A DNA stretch of 64,000 nucleotides from contig JACDUA010000008.1 of the NCBI GenBank assembly GCA_013519935.1, positions 1 through 64,000 of the forward strand, read 5' to 3'. Within the stretch, counting starts at the first letter, position 1, and each line of letters starts with the position of its first letter. The translations under genes and the position numbers were made by a program. This document shows, piece by piece, positions 10,566-20,364 of the stretch. The notes beneath the pieces were generated by a model, which saw only the letters and a program-made list of their open reading frames with translations, did no database searches and was not told the DNA's origin. The DNA comes from Ectothiorhodospiraceae bacterium WFHF3C12. Its GTDB lineage: Bacteria; Pseudomonadota; Gammaproteobacteria; Nitrococcales; Nitrococcaceae.

Positions 10566-11836
10566 GATTCCGAATCATCCTCCCGCGGCAGGCCCAGCAG
10601 CTCACGGGCGACGCGCAGGCGCTCCATGTCGCCGCTGCCGGCTGCCTGGCGCAGCCCGACGGTGGGCTCGTGCAGCAGTTTCTTGGTCAGCGTGTTGGCC
10701 AGGTACTCCAGCGCCGCCTCCGGTGACTCGCCCCGGGCGAGTCGCTGCCTGGCCCGGCGCAGGGTCTGCTCGCGCAAGCGGTCGCCGTTGTCGCGCAGCT
10801 CGCGGATGGCGTCGACGGCATCCAGTGTGCGCAGCCAGGTCATGAAGCGCTCGACCTGGGTGTCGACGATCTCTGACGCCTGCGAGGCGGCGGTCTCGCG
10901 CGAGCGAACGTTCTCCTCGATGACCGATCGCAGGTCGTCGATACTGTAAAGGTAGACGTCCCTCAGCTCGGCCACCTCCGGCTCGATGTCCCGCGGGACT
11001 GCCAGGTCCACCATGAAGAATGGCCGGTGTTTGCGCGTGCGCAGCGCGCTCTCCACGCTGCCCTTGCCGAGTATCGGCAGGGCACTGGCCGTGGAGGTGA
11101 CGATGATGTCCGCCTCCGCCAGACGATGCGGGATGTCGGACAGGGAGATACCCTCGCCGTCATAGCTCTCCGCTATCTTTTCGGCCTTGTCCTCGCTTCG
11201 ATTGGCGACGATGAGCTTCTGCAGTCCCTGGTCCTTGAGATGCCGCGCGGTGAGCTCGATCATTTCCCCGGCGCCGACCAGCAGGGCGGCGCGCCTGGGG
11301 ATGTCACCGAAAATCTGCTTTGCCAGGCTCACGGCGGCGTAGGCGACGGAGACCGGGTTCTCGCCGATGGAGGTCTCCGAACGGACCTGCTTGGCCACGG
11401 AGAAAGCATGCTGGAACAACCGCTCCAGGGCCTGGCCCAGGGTGCCCGCAGCGGCCGACTGGTGATACGCGACCTTGGTCTGGCCGAGGATCTGCGGCTC
11501 GCCCAAAACCAGGGAGTCCAGTCCGCTGGCCACCGTCAGAAGCTGGTTCACGGCGTCACGGCCCCGGTAGCTGTACAGATACGGCCGCAGCCATTCGTAT
11601 TCGAGCCGGTGCTGCTCGGCGAGCCAGCGGCCCAGCATGTCCGCGGCGTTGTCCGAGTGGGTGAAGGTGTAGATCTCCGTGCGGTTGCACGTGGAGATAA
11701 TCGCCGCCTCCTCGATACCGTCGAGTCGCGCCAGATGAGCCAGGGCGCCGGCGCTGTCCTCGGCGCTGAAAACCACCCTTTCGCGCACGTCCAATGGGGC
11801 GGTTTTGTGGCTGAGTCCGAGGGTGAAGACAGGCAT
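10562..11836 (-). CDS. hemA: glutamyl-tRNA reductase
   Basis: HemA reduces glutamyl-tRNA to glutamate-1-semialdehyde, the first committed step of C5-pathway tetrapyrrole synthesis. ATG 11836 ([20 protein letters not shown]) fits the family N-terminus and gives 424 aa. The catalytic cysteine lies in [11 protein letters not shown]. The NADPH-binding region ([16 protein letters not shown]) and the C-terminal dimerisation helices are present. It is divergent from lbcA-lolB, the standard arrangement in pseudomonads and relatives. Confidence 0.97.
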   Translation of the reverse strand: MPVFTLGLSHKTAPLDVRERVVFSAEDSAGALAHLARLDGIEEAAIISTCNRTEIYTFTHSDNAADMLGRWLAEQHRLEYEWLRPYLYSYRGRDAVNQLLTVASGLDSLVLGEPQILGQTKVAYHQSAAAGTLGQALERLFQHAFSVAKQVRSETSIGENPVSVAYAAVSLAKQIFGDIPRRAALLVGAGEMIELTARHLKDQGLQKLIVANRSEDKAEKIAESYDGEGISLSDIPHRLAEADIIVTSTASALPILGKGSVESALRTRKHRPFFMVDLAVPRDIEPEVAELRDVYLYSIDDLRSVIEENVRSRETAASQASEIVDTQVERFMTWLRTLDAVDAIRELRDNGDRLREQTLRRARQRLARGESPEAALEYLANTLTKKLLHEPTVGLRQAAGSGDMERLRVARELLGLPREDDSES

Positions 11837-11937
11837 CAAGTACTCGACGGCGAGAGAGTGCCAAATTGTAGGCGACACGGCGTTGAAAACAAATGCGGCA
11901 ATCATGGCCCGCCGCCATGGGTCGTGCCGGGCCAGAG

Positions 11938-11949
11938 TATACCGGTATA
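11938..11949. promoter_or_regulatory. 12-bp palindrome in the hemA/lbcA divergent region
   Basis: A perfect palindrome, TATACCGGTATA, lies in the 337-bp gap between hemA (minus) and lbcA (plus). It overlaps possible -10 hexamers on both strands (TATAGT plus, TATACT minus). It may be an operator or simply a promoter core; no matching regulator is recognised. Confidence 0.3.
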
Positions 11950-12173
11950 GTAGAGCCGCCAGGCGCCCGGCGGTGTTCCGTCGCGGCTGCCGCGTCGCCC
12001 TGGGTCAGCGCCGGCTCCGCCGCGACAGGGTTGACGAGGATACGGCGAACCGGTGCAGTACGGCAAGCTGAGGCCGGGAACGCAAGCCGTTGAACACGGG
12101 TCATAAACCGCAACAGTTCTTTCCAGCTGGTGACAGCCGCGGCCGCGGCGTGGTCCAGGCCAAGAGGTCCCAA

Positions 12174-13883
12174 ATGCAGCGAATCCTGATCATCCTCCCG
12201 GTGCTTGTGCTCGGTGCCTGCGCGAATCTGCCCGAGGACCGCGTGCCCGGCGGCGAGCCTTCCGAGGCGCCCGGCCTTCAGGTGGCGGCTCCGGAGAGCG
12301 ATTTCGCGGCGGAGGATACCGTGCTCTATCACCTGCTGGTCGCCGAGCTGGCCGGGGCGCGGGGCGATCTGGACGCGGCCGTGCAGCACTATCTCTCCGC
12401 CGCCGAGCGCAGCAGCGATTCCGGCGTGGCCGAGCGTGCCGCGCGAATCGCCGTCTATGCTGGCGACAATAAAGCCGCCAGGCGAGCCGCCGAGCGCTGG
12501 ACCACCCTCAGCCCGCAGGCCCCCGGCGCCGACGAGGTGCTGGCCATCATTGCACTGCGTACCGGGGAGCTGGAGGCGGCAACCAACCACCTGCAGGCGG
12601 TGATTCGGGCCAGCAGCAGCCTGGCCGCCGGATTCGACGAGGTCTCCGCACTGCTCAACCGGGAGGTGGAATCAGGCAAGGCCATTGATGTGTTGCAGCG
12701 CCTGACCCAGCGCTATCCGGAACAGCGCTCGGCGCACTACGCCCTCGGGGAGACGGCCCTCGAAGCGGGCCGCCCGAGGCTCGCGCTGACCGCCGCCAAC
12801 GATGCCCTGTCCCTCTCCCCGGACTGGCGCGACGGTTATCTGCTGCGTGCACAGGCTTACCTGGCAACGGGGGAGTCGGAGCTCGGGCTCGCCGATCTGC
12901 AACGGTTGCTGCGTCAGTCCCCGGAAGACTATGACCTGCGGCTGCACTACGCGCGCACCCTGCTTGATCTGTCACGCACCCAGGAGGCGCTGACCGAGTT
13001 CCAGCGCTTGATGGAACGCCGGCCGGACGACCCGCAGGTGACCTATGCGGCGGCACTGCTGGCCATGGACGCCGGCGAGCTGGAAATGGCGCGGGAATAT
13101 CTGCTGAAGATGGTCAATAGCGGAGAGCGCGCGGATGCGGCCTATTACTATCTCGGGCGAATCGCGGAGCAGGAGGGGGACTACCAGGGCGCGATCCGCT
13201 GGTACAGCCGGGCCGGGGGCGATTACCGGGCCGAAGCCCAGCTGCGTATCAGCCTGGTACTCGCCGAGAGCGGTGATCTCGAACAGGCCCGTGCCCGGCT
13301 GCAGAGCCTGCGTGAGGATGATCCCGACCTCGCGCCGCGCACCTTCGCCATGGAGGGCGAGATGCTGCGCAGCGCCGGCCGGCTGGAGGAGAGCCTGGCC
13401 GTTTACAACCAGGCGCTGGCGCAGTCCCCCGGCAACACGGACCTGCTATACGGTCGGGCCATGACCGCCGTGAGCCTGGACCGGCTGGACCTCGCCGAGA
13501 GCGATCTGCGCCAGGTCATCGATGCCGAGCCGGACAACGCCCACGCCCTGAACGCGCTCGGTTACACGCTGGTGGACCGCACTGACCGTGTCCGTGAGGG
13601 CAAGCAGCTCATCGAGCAGGCCTACAACATCCGGCCCGACGAGCCCGCGATTCTCGACAGTATGGGCTGGGCCCTGTACCGGCTGGGCGAGCCCGAGCAG
13701 GCGCTGGACTATCTCGAGAAGGCCCACGAGCGCAGCGAGGAACCGGAGATCGCCGCTCACCTCGGGGAGGTGCTCTGGCAGCTCGGCTACAAGGACCGGG
13801 CGCGCTCCGTGTGGCAGCAGGTGCTGAAGGAGGACCCGGATAACCGCTTCGTAACGGAGACCATGCGGCGGCTCACCGAATGA
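12174..13883 (+). CDS. lbcA: TPR outer-membrane lipoprotein, LbcA-like
   Basis: The 569-aa protein begins MQRILIILPVLVLGACANLP, a lipoprotein signal with lipobox LGAC, and consists almost entirely of tetratricopeptide repeats. It is the positional counterpart of Pseudomonas LbcA (PA4667), directly upstream of lolB-ispE-prs. LbcA activates the CtpA protease against peptidoglycan cross-link hydrolases. The symbol rests on synteny and architecture. An upstream in-frame extension exists, but ATG 12174 is preceded by AGAGG at 12163-12167 and gives the signal peptide. The stop overlaps the lolB start (ATGA). Confidence 0.85.
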   Translation: MQRILIILPVLVLGACANLPEDRVPGGEPSEAPGLQVAAPESDFAAEDTVLYHLLVAELAGARGDLDAAVQHYLSAAERSSDSGVAERAARIAVYAGDNKAARRAAERWTTLSPQAPGADEVLAIIALRTGELEAATNHLQAVIRASSSLAAGFDEVSALLNREVESGKAIDVLQRLTQRYPEQRSAHYALGETALEAGRPRLALTAANDALSLSPDWRDGYLLRAQAYLATGESELGLADLQRLLRQSPEDYDLRLHYARTLLDLSRTQEALTEFQRLMERRPDDPQVTYAAALLAMDAGELEMAREYLLKMVNSGERADAAYYYLGRIAEQEGDYQGAIRWYSRAGGDYRAEAQLRISLVLAESGDLEQARARLQSLREDDPDLAPRTFAMEGEMLRSAGRLEESLAVYNQALAQSPGNTDLLYGRAMTAVSLDRLDLAESDLRQVIDAEPDNAHALNALGYTLVDRTDRVREGKQLIEQAYNIRPDEPAILDSMGWALYRLGEPEQALDYLEKAHERSEEPEIAAHLGEVLWQLGYKDRARSVWQQVLKEDPDNRFVTETMRRLTE

Positions 13884-14491
13884 GTTTGCGCAACGCATTC
13901 GTACTGCTGACGAGCCTGTTGCTTGCCAGCTGCGCGGCGGTGCAGCCGCCGGCGCCGGAACCGCTCAGGCAAGCGCGGTTCGAGAGCCGGGAGACGCAGC
14001 TGCGCGCGCTGCAGAGCTGGCGGTTGTATGCGCGGGCGGCCATCAACACGCCGCGCGATTCCGGCACGGTTTCCATGTTCTGGCGCCAGTCGGGTAAGGA
14101 ATACACGCTGACCCTGCGGGCAGCGCTGGGTGTCGGGACGATCAAGCTGCACGGCGCCGACGGGATGGTCCGGCTGCGTACTTCCGACGGTCGACGGGAC
14201 AGCGCCCGGGACGCGGCCGCGCTGGTCGAGCGTCATACCGGCTATCGTCTCCCGGTGCCGCACCTGCGCCACTGGGTGCTGGGAATGCCGGCGCCGGATG
14301 GCGCGCCGGAAATGGAGTTGAATGAACAGGGCGAGCTCATCCGCCTTGCCCAGGCCGGATGGGTAATACGCTATGACGACTACCGTGAGATCGGCGGCGT
14401 CAGCATGCCCGGCACCATCCGCGCCGAGGGGCAGGGCATCGAGCTCAAGCTGGCCGTCCAGCAGTGGGACATCGGGCACCGGGAGGGGTAA
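13880..14491 (+). CDS. lolB: outer-membrane lipoprotein insertion protein LolB
   Basis: LolB receives lipoproteins from LolA and inserts them in the outer membrane. The 203-aa product has a lipoprotein signal (MSLRNAFVLLTSLLLASCAA, lipobox LASC). It also has the family features RLYARAAINTPRDSGTVSMFWRQ and the C-terminal beta-strand pattern (GWVIRYDDY). It overlaps lbcA by 4 nt and is followed by ispE after 2 nt, the canonical order. Confidence 0.93.
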   Translation: MSLRNAFVLLTSLLLASCAAVQPPAPEPLRQARFESRETQLRALQSWRLYARAAINTPRDSGTVSMFWRQSGKEYTLTLRAALGVGTIKLHGADGMVRLRTSDGRRDSARDAAALVERHTGYRLPVPHLRHWVLGMPAPDGAPEMELNEQGELIRLAQAGWVIRYDDYREIGGVSMPGTIRAEGQGIELKLAVQQWDIGHREG

Positions 14492-14493
14492 AC

Positions 14494-15354
14494 GTGGACT
14501 CCGGCACCCCGGCGGCCTGGCCGGCCCCGGCCAAGATCAACCGCTTTCTGCACATCGTTGGCCGTCGCGAGGACGGGTATCATCTGTTGCAGACGGTGTT
14601 CCAGTTTCTCGATTTCCATGACGAGCTGCATTTCACGCCGCGCGACGATGGGGCCGTGGTGCTGGCGCCGTATGGCGCGGGGCATGCTCCCGGCGATGAT
14701 CTCATCGTGCGCGCCGCCCGGCTGCTGCAGGCGCGTGCCGGCTGTCGCAGCGGCGTGGACATTCGAATGGTCAAGCGCATTCCGGCCGGCGGCGGCCTGG
14801 GCGGTGGCAGCTCCGATGCCGCCACGACTCTGCACGCGCTGAACGAGCTGTGGGCGGTTGGACTGTCCACGGACGCGCTGGCGAGATTGGGGCTTGAGCT
14901 CGGTGCTGACGTGCCGGTATTCGTGCATGGTCGTGCGGCCTGGGCCGAGGGTGTCGGCGAGAAGCTCGAGCCGTTGCAACTGGATGAGCCCTGGTACCTT
15001 GTTATCGACCCGCATTGCCCTGTTTCCACGACGGAAGTGTTCGGTGATCCCAAATTGACACGTCATTCCCCGCGTATCACAATAGCCGGCTTTCAGCGGG
15101 GCGCCGTGCACAACGACTGTGAAGGGGTGGTGCGCGCGCTCAGACCGCCCGTGGCGAGGGCACTGGACTGGCTCGGCGAGTACGGGCCCGCCCGCCTCAG
15201 CGGGACCGGCGGCTGCCTCTTCGCCGCGTTCGAGGACGAGCCCTCGGCGCGTTCGGTATTGGCGCGCGTGCCACGGCAGTGGCGCGGATTCGTGGCCCGC
15301 GGGTTGAACGAGTCCCCACTGCTGCAGCGGCTCGCCAGCAGTCCCGGAGATTGA
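14494..15354 (+). CDS. ispE: 4-diphosphocytidyl-2-C-methyl-D-erythritol kinase
   Basis: IspE is a GHMP kinase of the MEP isoprenoid pathway. GTG 14494 is preceded by a strong GGGAGGGG Shine-Dalgarno (14481-14488) and gives 286 aa starting VDSGTPAAWPAPAKINRFLH. The PAKIN motif, the ATP-binding IPAGGGLGGGSSDAATTL loop and the C-terminal LSGTGGCLFAAF glycine motif are all present. It is co-transcribed with lolB; tRNA-Gln and prs follow. Confidence 0.95.
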   Translation: MDSGTPAAWPAPAKINRFLHIVGRREDGYHLLQTVFQFLDFHDELHFTPRDDGAVVLAPYGAGHAPGDDLIVRAARLLQARAGCRSGVDIRMVKRIPAGGGLGGGSSDAATTLHALNELWAVGLSTDALARLGLELGADVPVFVHGRAAWAEGVGEKLEPLQLDEPWYLVIDPHCPVSTTEVFGDPKLTRHSPRITIAGFQRGAVHNDCEGVVRALRPPVARALDWLGEYGPARLSGTGGCLFAAFEDEPSARSVLARVPRQWRGFVARGLNESPLLQRLASSPGD

Positions 15355-15365
15355 CGATTTTCAAC

Positions 15366-15440
15366 TGGGGTGTCGCCAAGCGGTAAGGCACTGGGTTTTG
15401 ATCCCAGCATTCCCAGGTTCGAATCCTGGCACCCCAGCCA
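15366..15440 (+). tRNA. tRNA-Gln (TTG)
   Basis: A 75-nt cloverleaf starts TGGGGTGTCGCCAAGCGG and ends with the T-arm GGTTCGAATCC and encoded CCA. The anticodon loop reads GTTTTGAT, anticodon TTG. It lies between ispE and prs, a location conserved in gammaproteobacteria. Confidence 0.97.
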
Positions 15441-15561
15441 TCTTTCCTGAATGGGCATTGGAAGGGGCGGCGCAGGCGGGTCCGAACCGGGGCCGAGTCC
15501 GCCGGATTCCGGCTCCGGGCGCCGGCGCATCGACGAAAGCACTACCAGCAGGTATCGCACC

Positions 15562-16518
15562 GTGATCGAAAACGGACGCATGATGGTCTTCGCGGGTAAC
15601 GCCAACCCGCCACTCGCAGAGGCAATCGCCGCCAATCTCAAGACCCGGCTCGGGCACGCCGAGGTCAACCGGTTCAGTGACGGTGAGGTGAACGTCGAGA
15701 TCAATGAGCACGTACGCGGCCGCGACGTGTTCATCGTGCAGCCGACCCACGCGCCGGCCAACGACAATCTGATGGAGCTACTGGTCATTGCCGACGCGCT
15801 GCGCCGTTCTTCGGCCGCGCGCATCACGGCGGTGATTCCCTATTATGGCTACGCGCGCCAGGACCGCCGTCCGCGTTCCCAGCGGGTGCCCATCTCGGCG
15901 AAGCTGGTGGCGGACATGATCACGGCGGCGGGCATCAACCGCGTGGTCACCGTCGACCTCCACGCCGATCAGATCCAGGGTTTTTTCAACATTCCGGTGG
16001 ACAACGTCTATGCCTCCCCGGTGCTGCTGGGTGATATCTGGCGGCAGGTCTACCCGAACAAGATCGTGGTCTCGCCGGACGTCGGCGGCGTGGTGCGGGC
16101 GAGGGCCATTGCCAAGCGGCTGGACGACGCGGAGCTGGCCATTATCGACAAGCGCCGCCCCCGGGCCAACGAGTCCAAGGTGATGAACATCATCGGCCAC
16201 GTGGAGGACAAGACCTGCATCATCGTCGACGATATCGTCGACACCGCGGGTACGCTCTGCGAGGCCGCCAAGGCGCTGAAGGACAAGGGCGCGGCCCAGG
16301 TGGTGGCCTACATCACCCATCCGGTGCTGTCCGGGCCGGCGATCGAGCGGATCAACGCCTCGCACCTGGATGAGCTGGTCGTGACCAACAGCATCCGGCT
16401 TGGCGCTGAGGCCGAGGCCTCGCCCAAGATCCGGGAGCTCAGTATCGCCGAGATGCTCGCCGAGACCATGCGTCGCGTGAATAACGACGAGTCGGTCAGC
16501 GAGCTCTTCGTGGAGTAA
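15562..16518 (+). CDS. prs: ribose-phosphate pyrophosphokinase
   Basis: Prs makes phosphoribosyl pyrophosphate (PRPP) from ribose 5-phosphate and ATP. Motifs include [14 protein letters not shown], the ATP-binding [16 protein letters not shown] region, the metal site [12 protein letters not shown] and the PRPP-binding loop [11 protein letters not shown]. The frame extends upstream but similarity begins at [12 protein letters not shown] 15562 (318 aa) fits the family length best; ATG 15580 (312 aa) is an alternative. A terminator follows at 16621. Confidence 0.95.
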   Translation: MIENGRMMVFAGNANPPLAEAIAANLKTRLGHAEVNRFSDGEVNVEINEHVRGRDVFIVQPTHAPANDNLMELLVIADALRRSSAARITAVIPYYGYARQDRRPRSQRVPISAKLVADMITAAGINRVVTVDLHADQIQGFFNIPVDNVYASPVLLGDIWRQVYPNKIVVSPDVGGVVRARAIAKRLDDAELAIIDKRRPRANESKVMNIIGHVEDKTCIIVDDIVDTAGTLCEAAKALKDKGAAQVVAYITHPVLSGPAIERINASHLDELVVTNSIRLGAEAEASPKIRELSIAEMLAETMRRVNNDESVSELFVE

Positions 16519-16620
16519 GTTTGAGGACGCACTGAAGCGTTCGCGCCGCCGTCGCGGCAATGCTTCCGTATTTCCTCAACCGTAACGACACGCCGAACCT
16601 GGTCGCGGGGGAGGCGTGGG

Positions 16621-16640
16621 CCGCCCGAGGGGCGGTTTTT
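16621..16640 (+). terminator. intrinsic terminator or attenuator between prs and rplY
   Basis: CCGCCC-GAG-GGGCGG followed by TTTTT, 103 nt after the prs stop and 21 nt before the rplY start. It could act as a prs terminator or as an attenuator in the rplY leader. Confidence 0.75.
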
Positions 16641-16661
16641 CAATTGGGAGCGTGTAACGCC

Positions 16662-17366
16662 ATGAGTGTTGAACTGAAGCTTGACGCTGAAAAGCGCACG
16701 GACAAGGGGAAGGGTGCGAGCCGCCGCCTTCGCCGTGCGAAGCAGCTTCCCGCCGTGCTCTACGGAGCGGGCAAGGAAGCGGTTGCCATTCAGGTGCAGG
16801 AGGAGCAGGTGCTGCGCCTGCTGCGCGAGGAGACCTTCTTCTCCCAGATCATCGATATCAAGCTGGGCAAGCAGACCGAGCAGGCCCTGCTCAAGGACAT
16901 GCAGCGCCATCCCTTCAAGCCGCTGGTCAGCCATCTGGACTTCCAGCGCATCAAGGCCGGTGAGAAGCTGACCACGCACATCCCGATCCACTTCCTCAAC
17001 GAGGACAAGGCCAAGGGCGTGAAGGAAGGCGGCGTGATCCACCATGACATGATCGAGGTGGAGATCGAGTGCCTGCCCCAGGACATTCCCGAGTTCCTGG
17101 AGGTGGACGTCCTGGAGCTGGAGATCGGCGACTCGGTTCACCTGAGCCAGGTGTCGGTGCCCGAGGGTGTGGCGATCCCCAGCCTGTCCAACGACCCGGA
17201 GCAGGATCCGACCGTAGTCAGCATCCATGCGCCGCGCGTGACCGCGGAGCAGCTCGAGGAGGAGGCCGAGGAGGCCGCCGCCGAGGGCGCCGCCGCTGCC
17301 GGCGAGGAGGAGCCTGCCTCCGGGGAGTCGGAGTCTTCGGACGAAGAGTCCGGAGACAAGGAGTAA
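16662..17366 (+). CDS. rplY: 50S ribosomal protein L25/general stress protein Ctc
   Basis: L25 binds 5S rRNA. The 234-aa product is the long Ctc/TL5 form with an N-terminal L25 domain (MSVELKLDAEKRTDKGKGAS...), a C-terminal beta domain (residues about 95-190) and a low-complexity acidic tail rich in Glu, Ala and Ser. ATG 16662 is chosen over the longer in-frame extension because it matches the family start. It stands between prs and pth as in Pseudomonas. Confidence 0.95.
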   Translation: MSVELKLDAEKRTDKGKGASRRLRRAKQLPAVLYGAGKEAVAIQVQEEQVLRLLREETFFSQIIDIKLGKQTEQALLKDMQRHPFKPLVSHLDFQRIKAGEKLTTHIPIHFLNEDKAKGVKEGGVIHHDMIEVEIECLPQDIPEFLEVDVLELEIGDSVHLSQVSVPEGVAIPSLSNDPEQDPTVVSIHAPRVTAEQLEEEAEEAAAEGAAAAGEEEPASGESESSDEESGDKE

Positions 17367-17380
17367 CGGCGGGGCGCTGA

Positions 17381-17974
17381 ATGTCGGACATCCCCGTTCG
17401 CGTGGTCGTCGGCCTGGGCAACCCCGGGCCGCGCTACGACAGAACCCGGCACAACGCCGGGTTCTGGTTTGTCGACGAACTGGCCCGCCTCCATGGCGGG
17501 TCCTTTCGTTCCGAGCGCAAGTTCAACGGCCAGCTCGCGCGTATCAGCATTGCCGGCGAGGACGTCGTGCTGCTCAAGCCGGAAACGTTCATGAACAGGA
17601 GCGGCGAGGCCCTCGGTCCGCTGCTGCGGTTCTTCAAGGTCGACCCCGCGGCCATGCTCGTGGCCCACGACGAGATCGACCTGTCGCCGGGCGGGCTGAA
17701 GCTCAAGCAGGATGGCGGCCACGGCGGGCACAACGGGCTGCGAGACACGATTCGAGTTCTGGGCACGCGGGCCTTCGGCCGACTGCGCATCGGCGTCGGC
17801 CATCCAGGTCACAAAGACGACGTGGTGCCGTATGTGCTCAGGGTCGCCCCGGCCGCGGAACAGGCGGAAATCGACCGGGCGGTGGAGCGTGCCGCGGCCG
17901 CCGTGCCACTACTTGTCGAAGGCGACTGGGCCCGCGCCTACCAGCGGCTGCACACGGCTGAAAAAGCGGAATGA
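17381..17974 (+). CDS. pth: peptidyl-tRNA hydrolase
   Basis: Pth releases tRNA from prematurely terminated peptidyl-tRNA. The 197-aa product has the N-terminal VVGLGNPGPRYDRTRHNAGF with the catalytic histidine. It also has the conserved Asn in TFMNRSGEAL, the AHDEIDL loop and the GGHNGLRD motif. It starts 14 nt after rplY and is probably co-transcribed. A palindromic repeat begins directly at its stop codon. Confidence 0.97.
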   Translation: MSDIPVRVVVGLGNPGPRYDRTRHNAGFWFVDELARLHGGSFRSERKFNGQLARISIAGEDVVLLKPETFMNRSGEALGPLLRFFKVDPAAMLVAHDEIDLSPGGLKLKQDGGHGGHNGLRDTIRVLGTRAFGRLRIGVGHPGHKDDVVPYVLRVAPAAEQAEIDRAVERAAAAVPLLVEGDWARAYQRLHTAEKAE

Positions 17975-18117
17975 TTAGCCACAGACGAATACGGATTAAC
18001 ACAGATGTTCTTGATGATCGGTTGCGCTCCGGCCGGCCTCTTCGAGGCAGCAGGTGCTCGGCGACAGCTCGGGATGTAAACGGTTATCTGTGTCCATCTG
18101 TGTTCATCTGTGGCTAA
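17975..18117. repeat. palindromic repeat, 32-nt arms (copy 2)
   Basis: Left arm 17975-18006 (TTAGCCACAGACGAATACGG...) and inverse right arm 18086-18117, 79 bp apart. It starts right after the pth stop and ends 19 nt before ychF. Confidence 0.85.
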
Positions 18118-18136
18118 CCCTCACTGGAGTTAAGTC

Positions 18137-19228
18137 ATGGGCATCAAATGCGGCATTGTCGGCCTGCCCAACGTCGGCAAGTCAACGCTGTTCAACGCGC
18201 TGACCCAGGCCGAGATTCCGGCCGAGAACTACCCTTTCTGCACGATCGATCCGAATACCGGGATCGTGCCGGTGCCCGATCCGCGCCTGGACAAGCTCGC
18301 GGAGATCGTCAAGCCGGAGAAGGTCATCCCGACGACCATGGAGTTCGTCGACATCGCCGGCCTGGTCTCGGGTGCCTCGAAGGGCGAGGGGCTGGGCAAC
18401 CAGTTCCTGGCGCACATCCGCGAGACCGACGCGGTCGCGCACGTGGTGCGCTGTTTCGAAGACGGTGATGTCCATCACGTGGAAGGGCGCGTCGACCCCA
18501 TTGCCGACATCGAGACCATCAACACCGAGCTGATGCTCGCCGATCTGGAAACCGTGGACAAGGCGCAACAGCGCTATGAACGCCGGGCCAAATCCAACGA
18601 CAAGCAGGCCATTGCCTTTCGCGACGCCCTCAAGGCGATGGCCGCCTCCCTGGACGAGGGTACGCCCATTCGCGCGCAATCCTTCGACGAGACGCTCAAG
18701 CCGCTGCTCCAGGAGCTTCACCTGATTACGGCCAAGCCGGTGATGTACGTGGCCAACGTCGACGAGGGTGGCTTCGAGAACAACCCTCAGCTGGACGCGG
18801 TGCGCGAACTGGCGGAAAGGGAAGGGGCCATCGTCGTACCTGTGTGCGCCGCCATCGAAGCCGAGCTGGCCGTGCTAGACGATGCGGAGAAGTCCGAGTT
18901 CCTGGCCGAGTACGGCCTGGACGAGCCCGGCCTCAATCGCGTAATCCGCGCCGGCTACGAACTGCTCGGTCTGCAGACCTTTTTCACCGCGGGTCCGAAG
19001 GAGGTCCGGGCGTGGACGGTCAGGGTGGGTGCTACCGCACCGGAGGCGGCGGGGTCCATCCACACGGACTTCCAGCGCGGTTTCATCCGCGCCGAGGTGA
19101 CGAGCTACGAGGACTTCGCAAAGTACAACGGCGAGCACGGCGCGAAGGAGGCCGGCCGGCTGCGGCTGGAGGGCAAGGAGTACATCGTCCAGGACGGCGA
19201 CGTCGTCCACTTCCGGTTCAATGTCTAA
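18137..19228 (+). CDS. ychF: redox-regulated ATPase YchF (Obg-like)
   Basis: YchF/OLA1 is an Obg-family P-loop protein that prefers ATP and associates with ribosomes. The 363-aa product has the G1 [10 protein letters not shown]3 [17 protein letters not shown], the altered G4 region (NVDE in place of NKxD) that explains the ATP preference, and a C-terminal TGS domain. Length is canonical. The usual pth-ychF order is kept, but palindromic repeats flank the gene on both sides, so it may be transcribed separately. Confidence 0.97.
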   Translation: MGIKCGIVGLPNVGKSTLFNALTQAEIPAENYPFCTIDPNTGIVPVPDPRLDKLAEIVKPEKVIPTTMEFVDIAGLVSGASKGEGLGNQFLAHIRETDAVAHVVRCFEDGDVHHVEGRVDPIADIETINTELMLADLETVDKAQQRYERRAKSNDKQAIAFRDALKAMAASLDEGTPIRAQSFDETLKPLLQELHLITAKPVMYVANVDEGGFENNPQLDAVRELAEREGAIVVPVCAAIEAELAVLDDAEKSEFLAEYGLDEPGLNRVIRAGYELLGLQTFFTAGPKEVRAWTVRVGATAPEAAGSIHTDFQRGFIRAEVTSYEDFAKYNGEHGAKEAGRLRLEGKEYIVQDGDVVHFRFNV

Positions 19229-19237
19229 AGGGCTTTG

Positions 19238-19399
19238 TTAGCCACAGATGGACACGGATAAACACGGATTCGTAAACAGTCGATGCTAGCGTGAGGCCGG
19301 GTCTGGCCGTAGCCGCGGGGTTGCGGCCGGCAGCACAGACGTCCGCTACCTGGGTAGGTCAACCAGAATCAGTGTCCATCCGTGTTCATCTGTGGCTAA
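19238..19399. repeat. palindromic repeat, 32-nt arms (copy 3)
   Basis: Left arm 19238-19269 and inverse right arm 19368-19399. The interior (98 bp) differs from those of copies 1 and 2. It lies between ychF and tRNA-Met. Confidence 0.85.
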
Positions 19400-19469
19400 C
19401 GTCTCAGTCTCCTTGACACCCAGGACGCGCATAACGACAATTGCACGCCTATCCCGCCCGATAGCACGT

Positions 19470-19546
19470 GGCTACGTAGCTCAGCTGGTTAGAGCACATC
19501 ACTCATAATGATGGGGTCGGTGGTTCGAATCCACCCGTAGCCACCA
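19470..19546 (+). tRNA. tRNA-Met (CAT), elongator type
   Basis: A 77-nt cloverleaf starts GGCTACGTAGCTCAGCTGG and has anticodon loop ACTCATAA, T-arm GGTTCGAATCC and encoded CCA. The paired first base G-C and overall match to E. coli metT indicate the elongator. It marks the left border of the pilin island. Confidence 0.97.
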
Positions 19547-19629
19547 TTTGATCGCTCCGACAAAAGCTCCGTTGCACATGAACGCGCCGACGGTAGCCGT
19601 GGCGATTCATGGGATTCCTCATCTTGGGG

Positions 19630-20085
19630 TTATCTGCAAGAGCTCGGCCGGAATCGCGCGGGGACCGTGGTACCGTTGTTGCTCCCATCCAAGCTGCGTC
19701 CGCAGGCCCAGCGCACACTCCCGCCGCTCGTTTGGCCAGTCAGAGTGAGATTGGTGCTCGCGCCTAGTCCATTGGCAGAGTATCGAATCACCACCCGCGT
19801 GTTGGACACCGTCAAAGAGTCCACGAAGTTTCCGTTGAGCAGATTCGGTGTGGGAATGCCCGCGCTTGTATTGTTGTTGGGCCACGTCCCATTCGTTATG
19901 ACGTATTCGGCAGACGCATCTCTCGCCTGGCTGGCGAGATTGAGCCCTTCGCTTACCTGCGTTCGAATCGTGTAATCCTGATAGGCGGGTATGGCTATCG
20001 CAGCGAGTATGCCGATAATTGCCACGACGATCATCAGCTCGATCAACGTGAACCCGCTCTCCTTTCGGTTATCCCCTAGAGTCAT
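19630..20085 (-). CDS. type IV pilin, second PilA paralogue
   Basis: The 151-aa prepilin has an 11-residue leader ([11 protein letters not shown]) and the class III signal [21 protein letters not shown], with Glu5 for assembly. The C-terminal disulfide loop cysteines are visible (WAC ... SSC). It is roughly 60 percent identical by eye to the pilin at 26364, including NNNTSAG and TSGGSV. A sigma-54 promoter lies about 40 nt upstream. It bounds the accessory island on the left. It may be an alternative major pilin or an antigenic-variation partner. Confidence 0.92.
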   Translation of the reverse strand: MTLGDNRKESGFTLIELMIVVAIIGILAAIAIPAYQDYTIRTQVSEGLNLASQARDASAEYVITNGTWPNNNTSAGIPTPNLLNGNFVDSLTVSNTRVVIRYSANGLGASTNLTLTGQTSGGSVRWACGRSLDGSNNGTTVPARFRPSSCR

Positions 20086-20124
20086 TTTATGTCGCCCCCA
20101 ATGTCATCCCTCTACAATATGGGC

Positions 20125-20141
20125 ATGCATGGTTCGTGCCC
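20125..20141 (-). promoter_or_regulatory. sigma-54 promoter of the second pilin gene
   Basis: On the minus strand GGGCACG-N4-ATGCA, with the required GG-N10-GC spacing and one mismatch in each half to TGGCACG-N4-TTGCA. It is 40 nt upstream of the start codon. The rest of the gap 20142-20364 shows no gene. Confidence 0.7.
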
Positions 20142-20364
20142 GGGGAGGCGGCGCCTAGTGAGGCGATTCGCCAGGCTGGGGCGGGCGCCTGGCGCCTGTT
20201 TGAAGCCCAAAGTTGTCATCAATTGACGATGCGCGTCCAGACTTCCGTAGTCGCAAAGTGCCGTGCGGCTAGTCGTATTGGGGAACGTTGGCAGGGATGC
20301 AGCCCCTATCGATTCGTCAGTGTCTGCTGATTCTAGTTGCACGCGCCACGACAGGCGTTACTGG

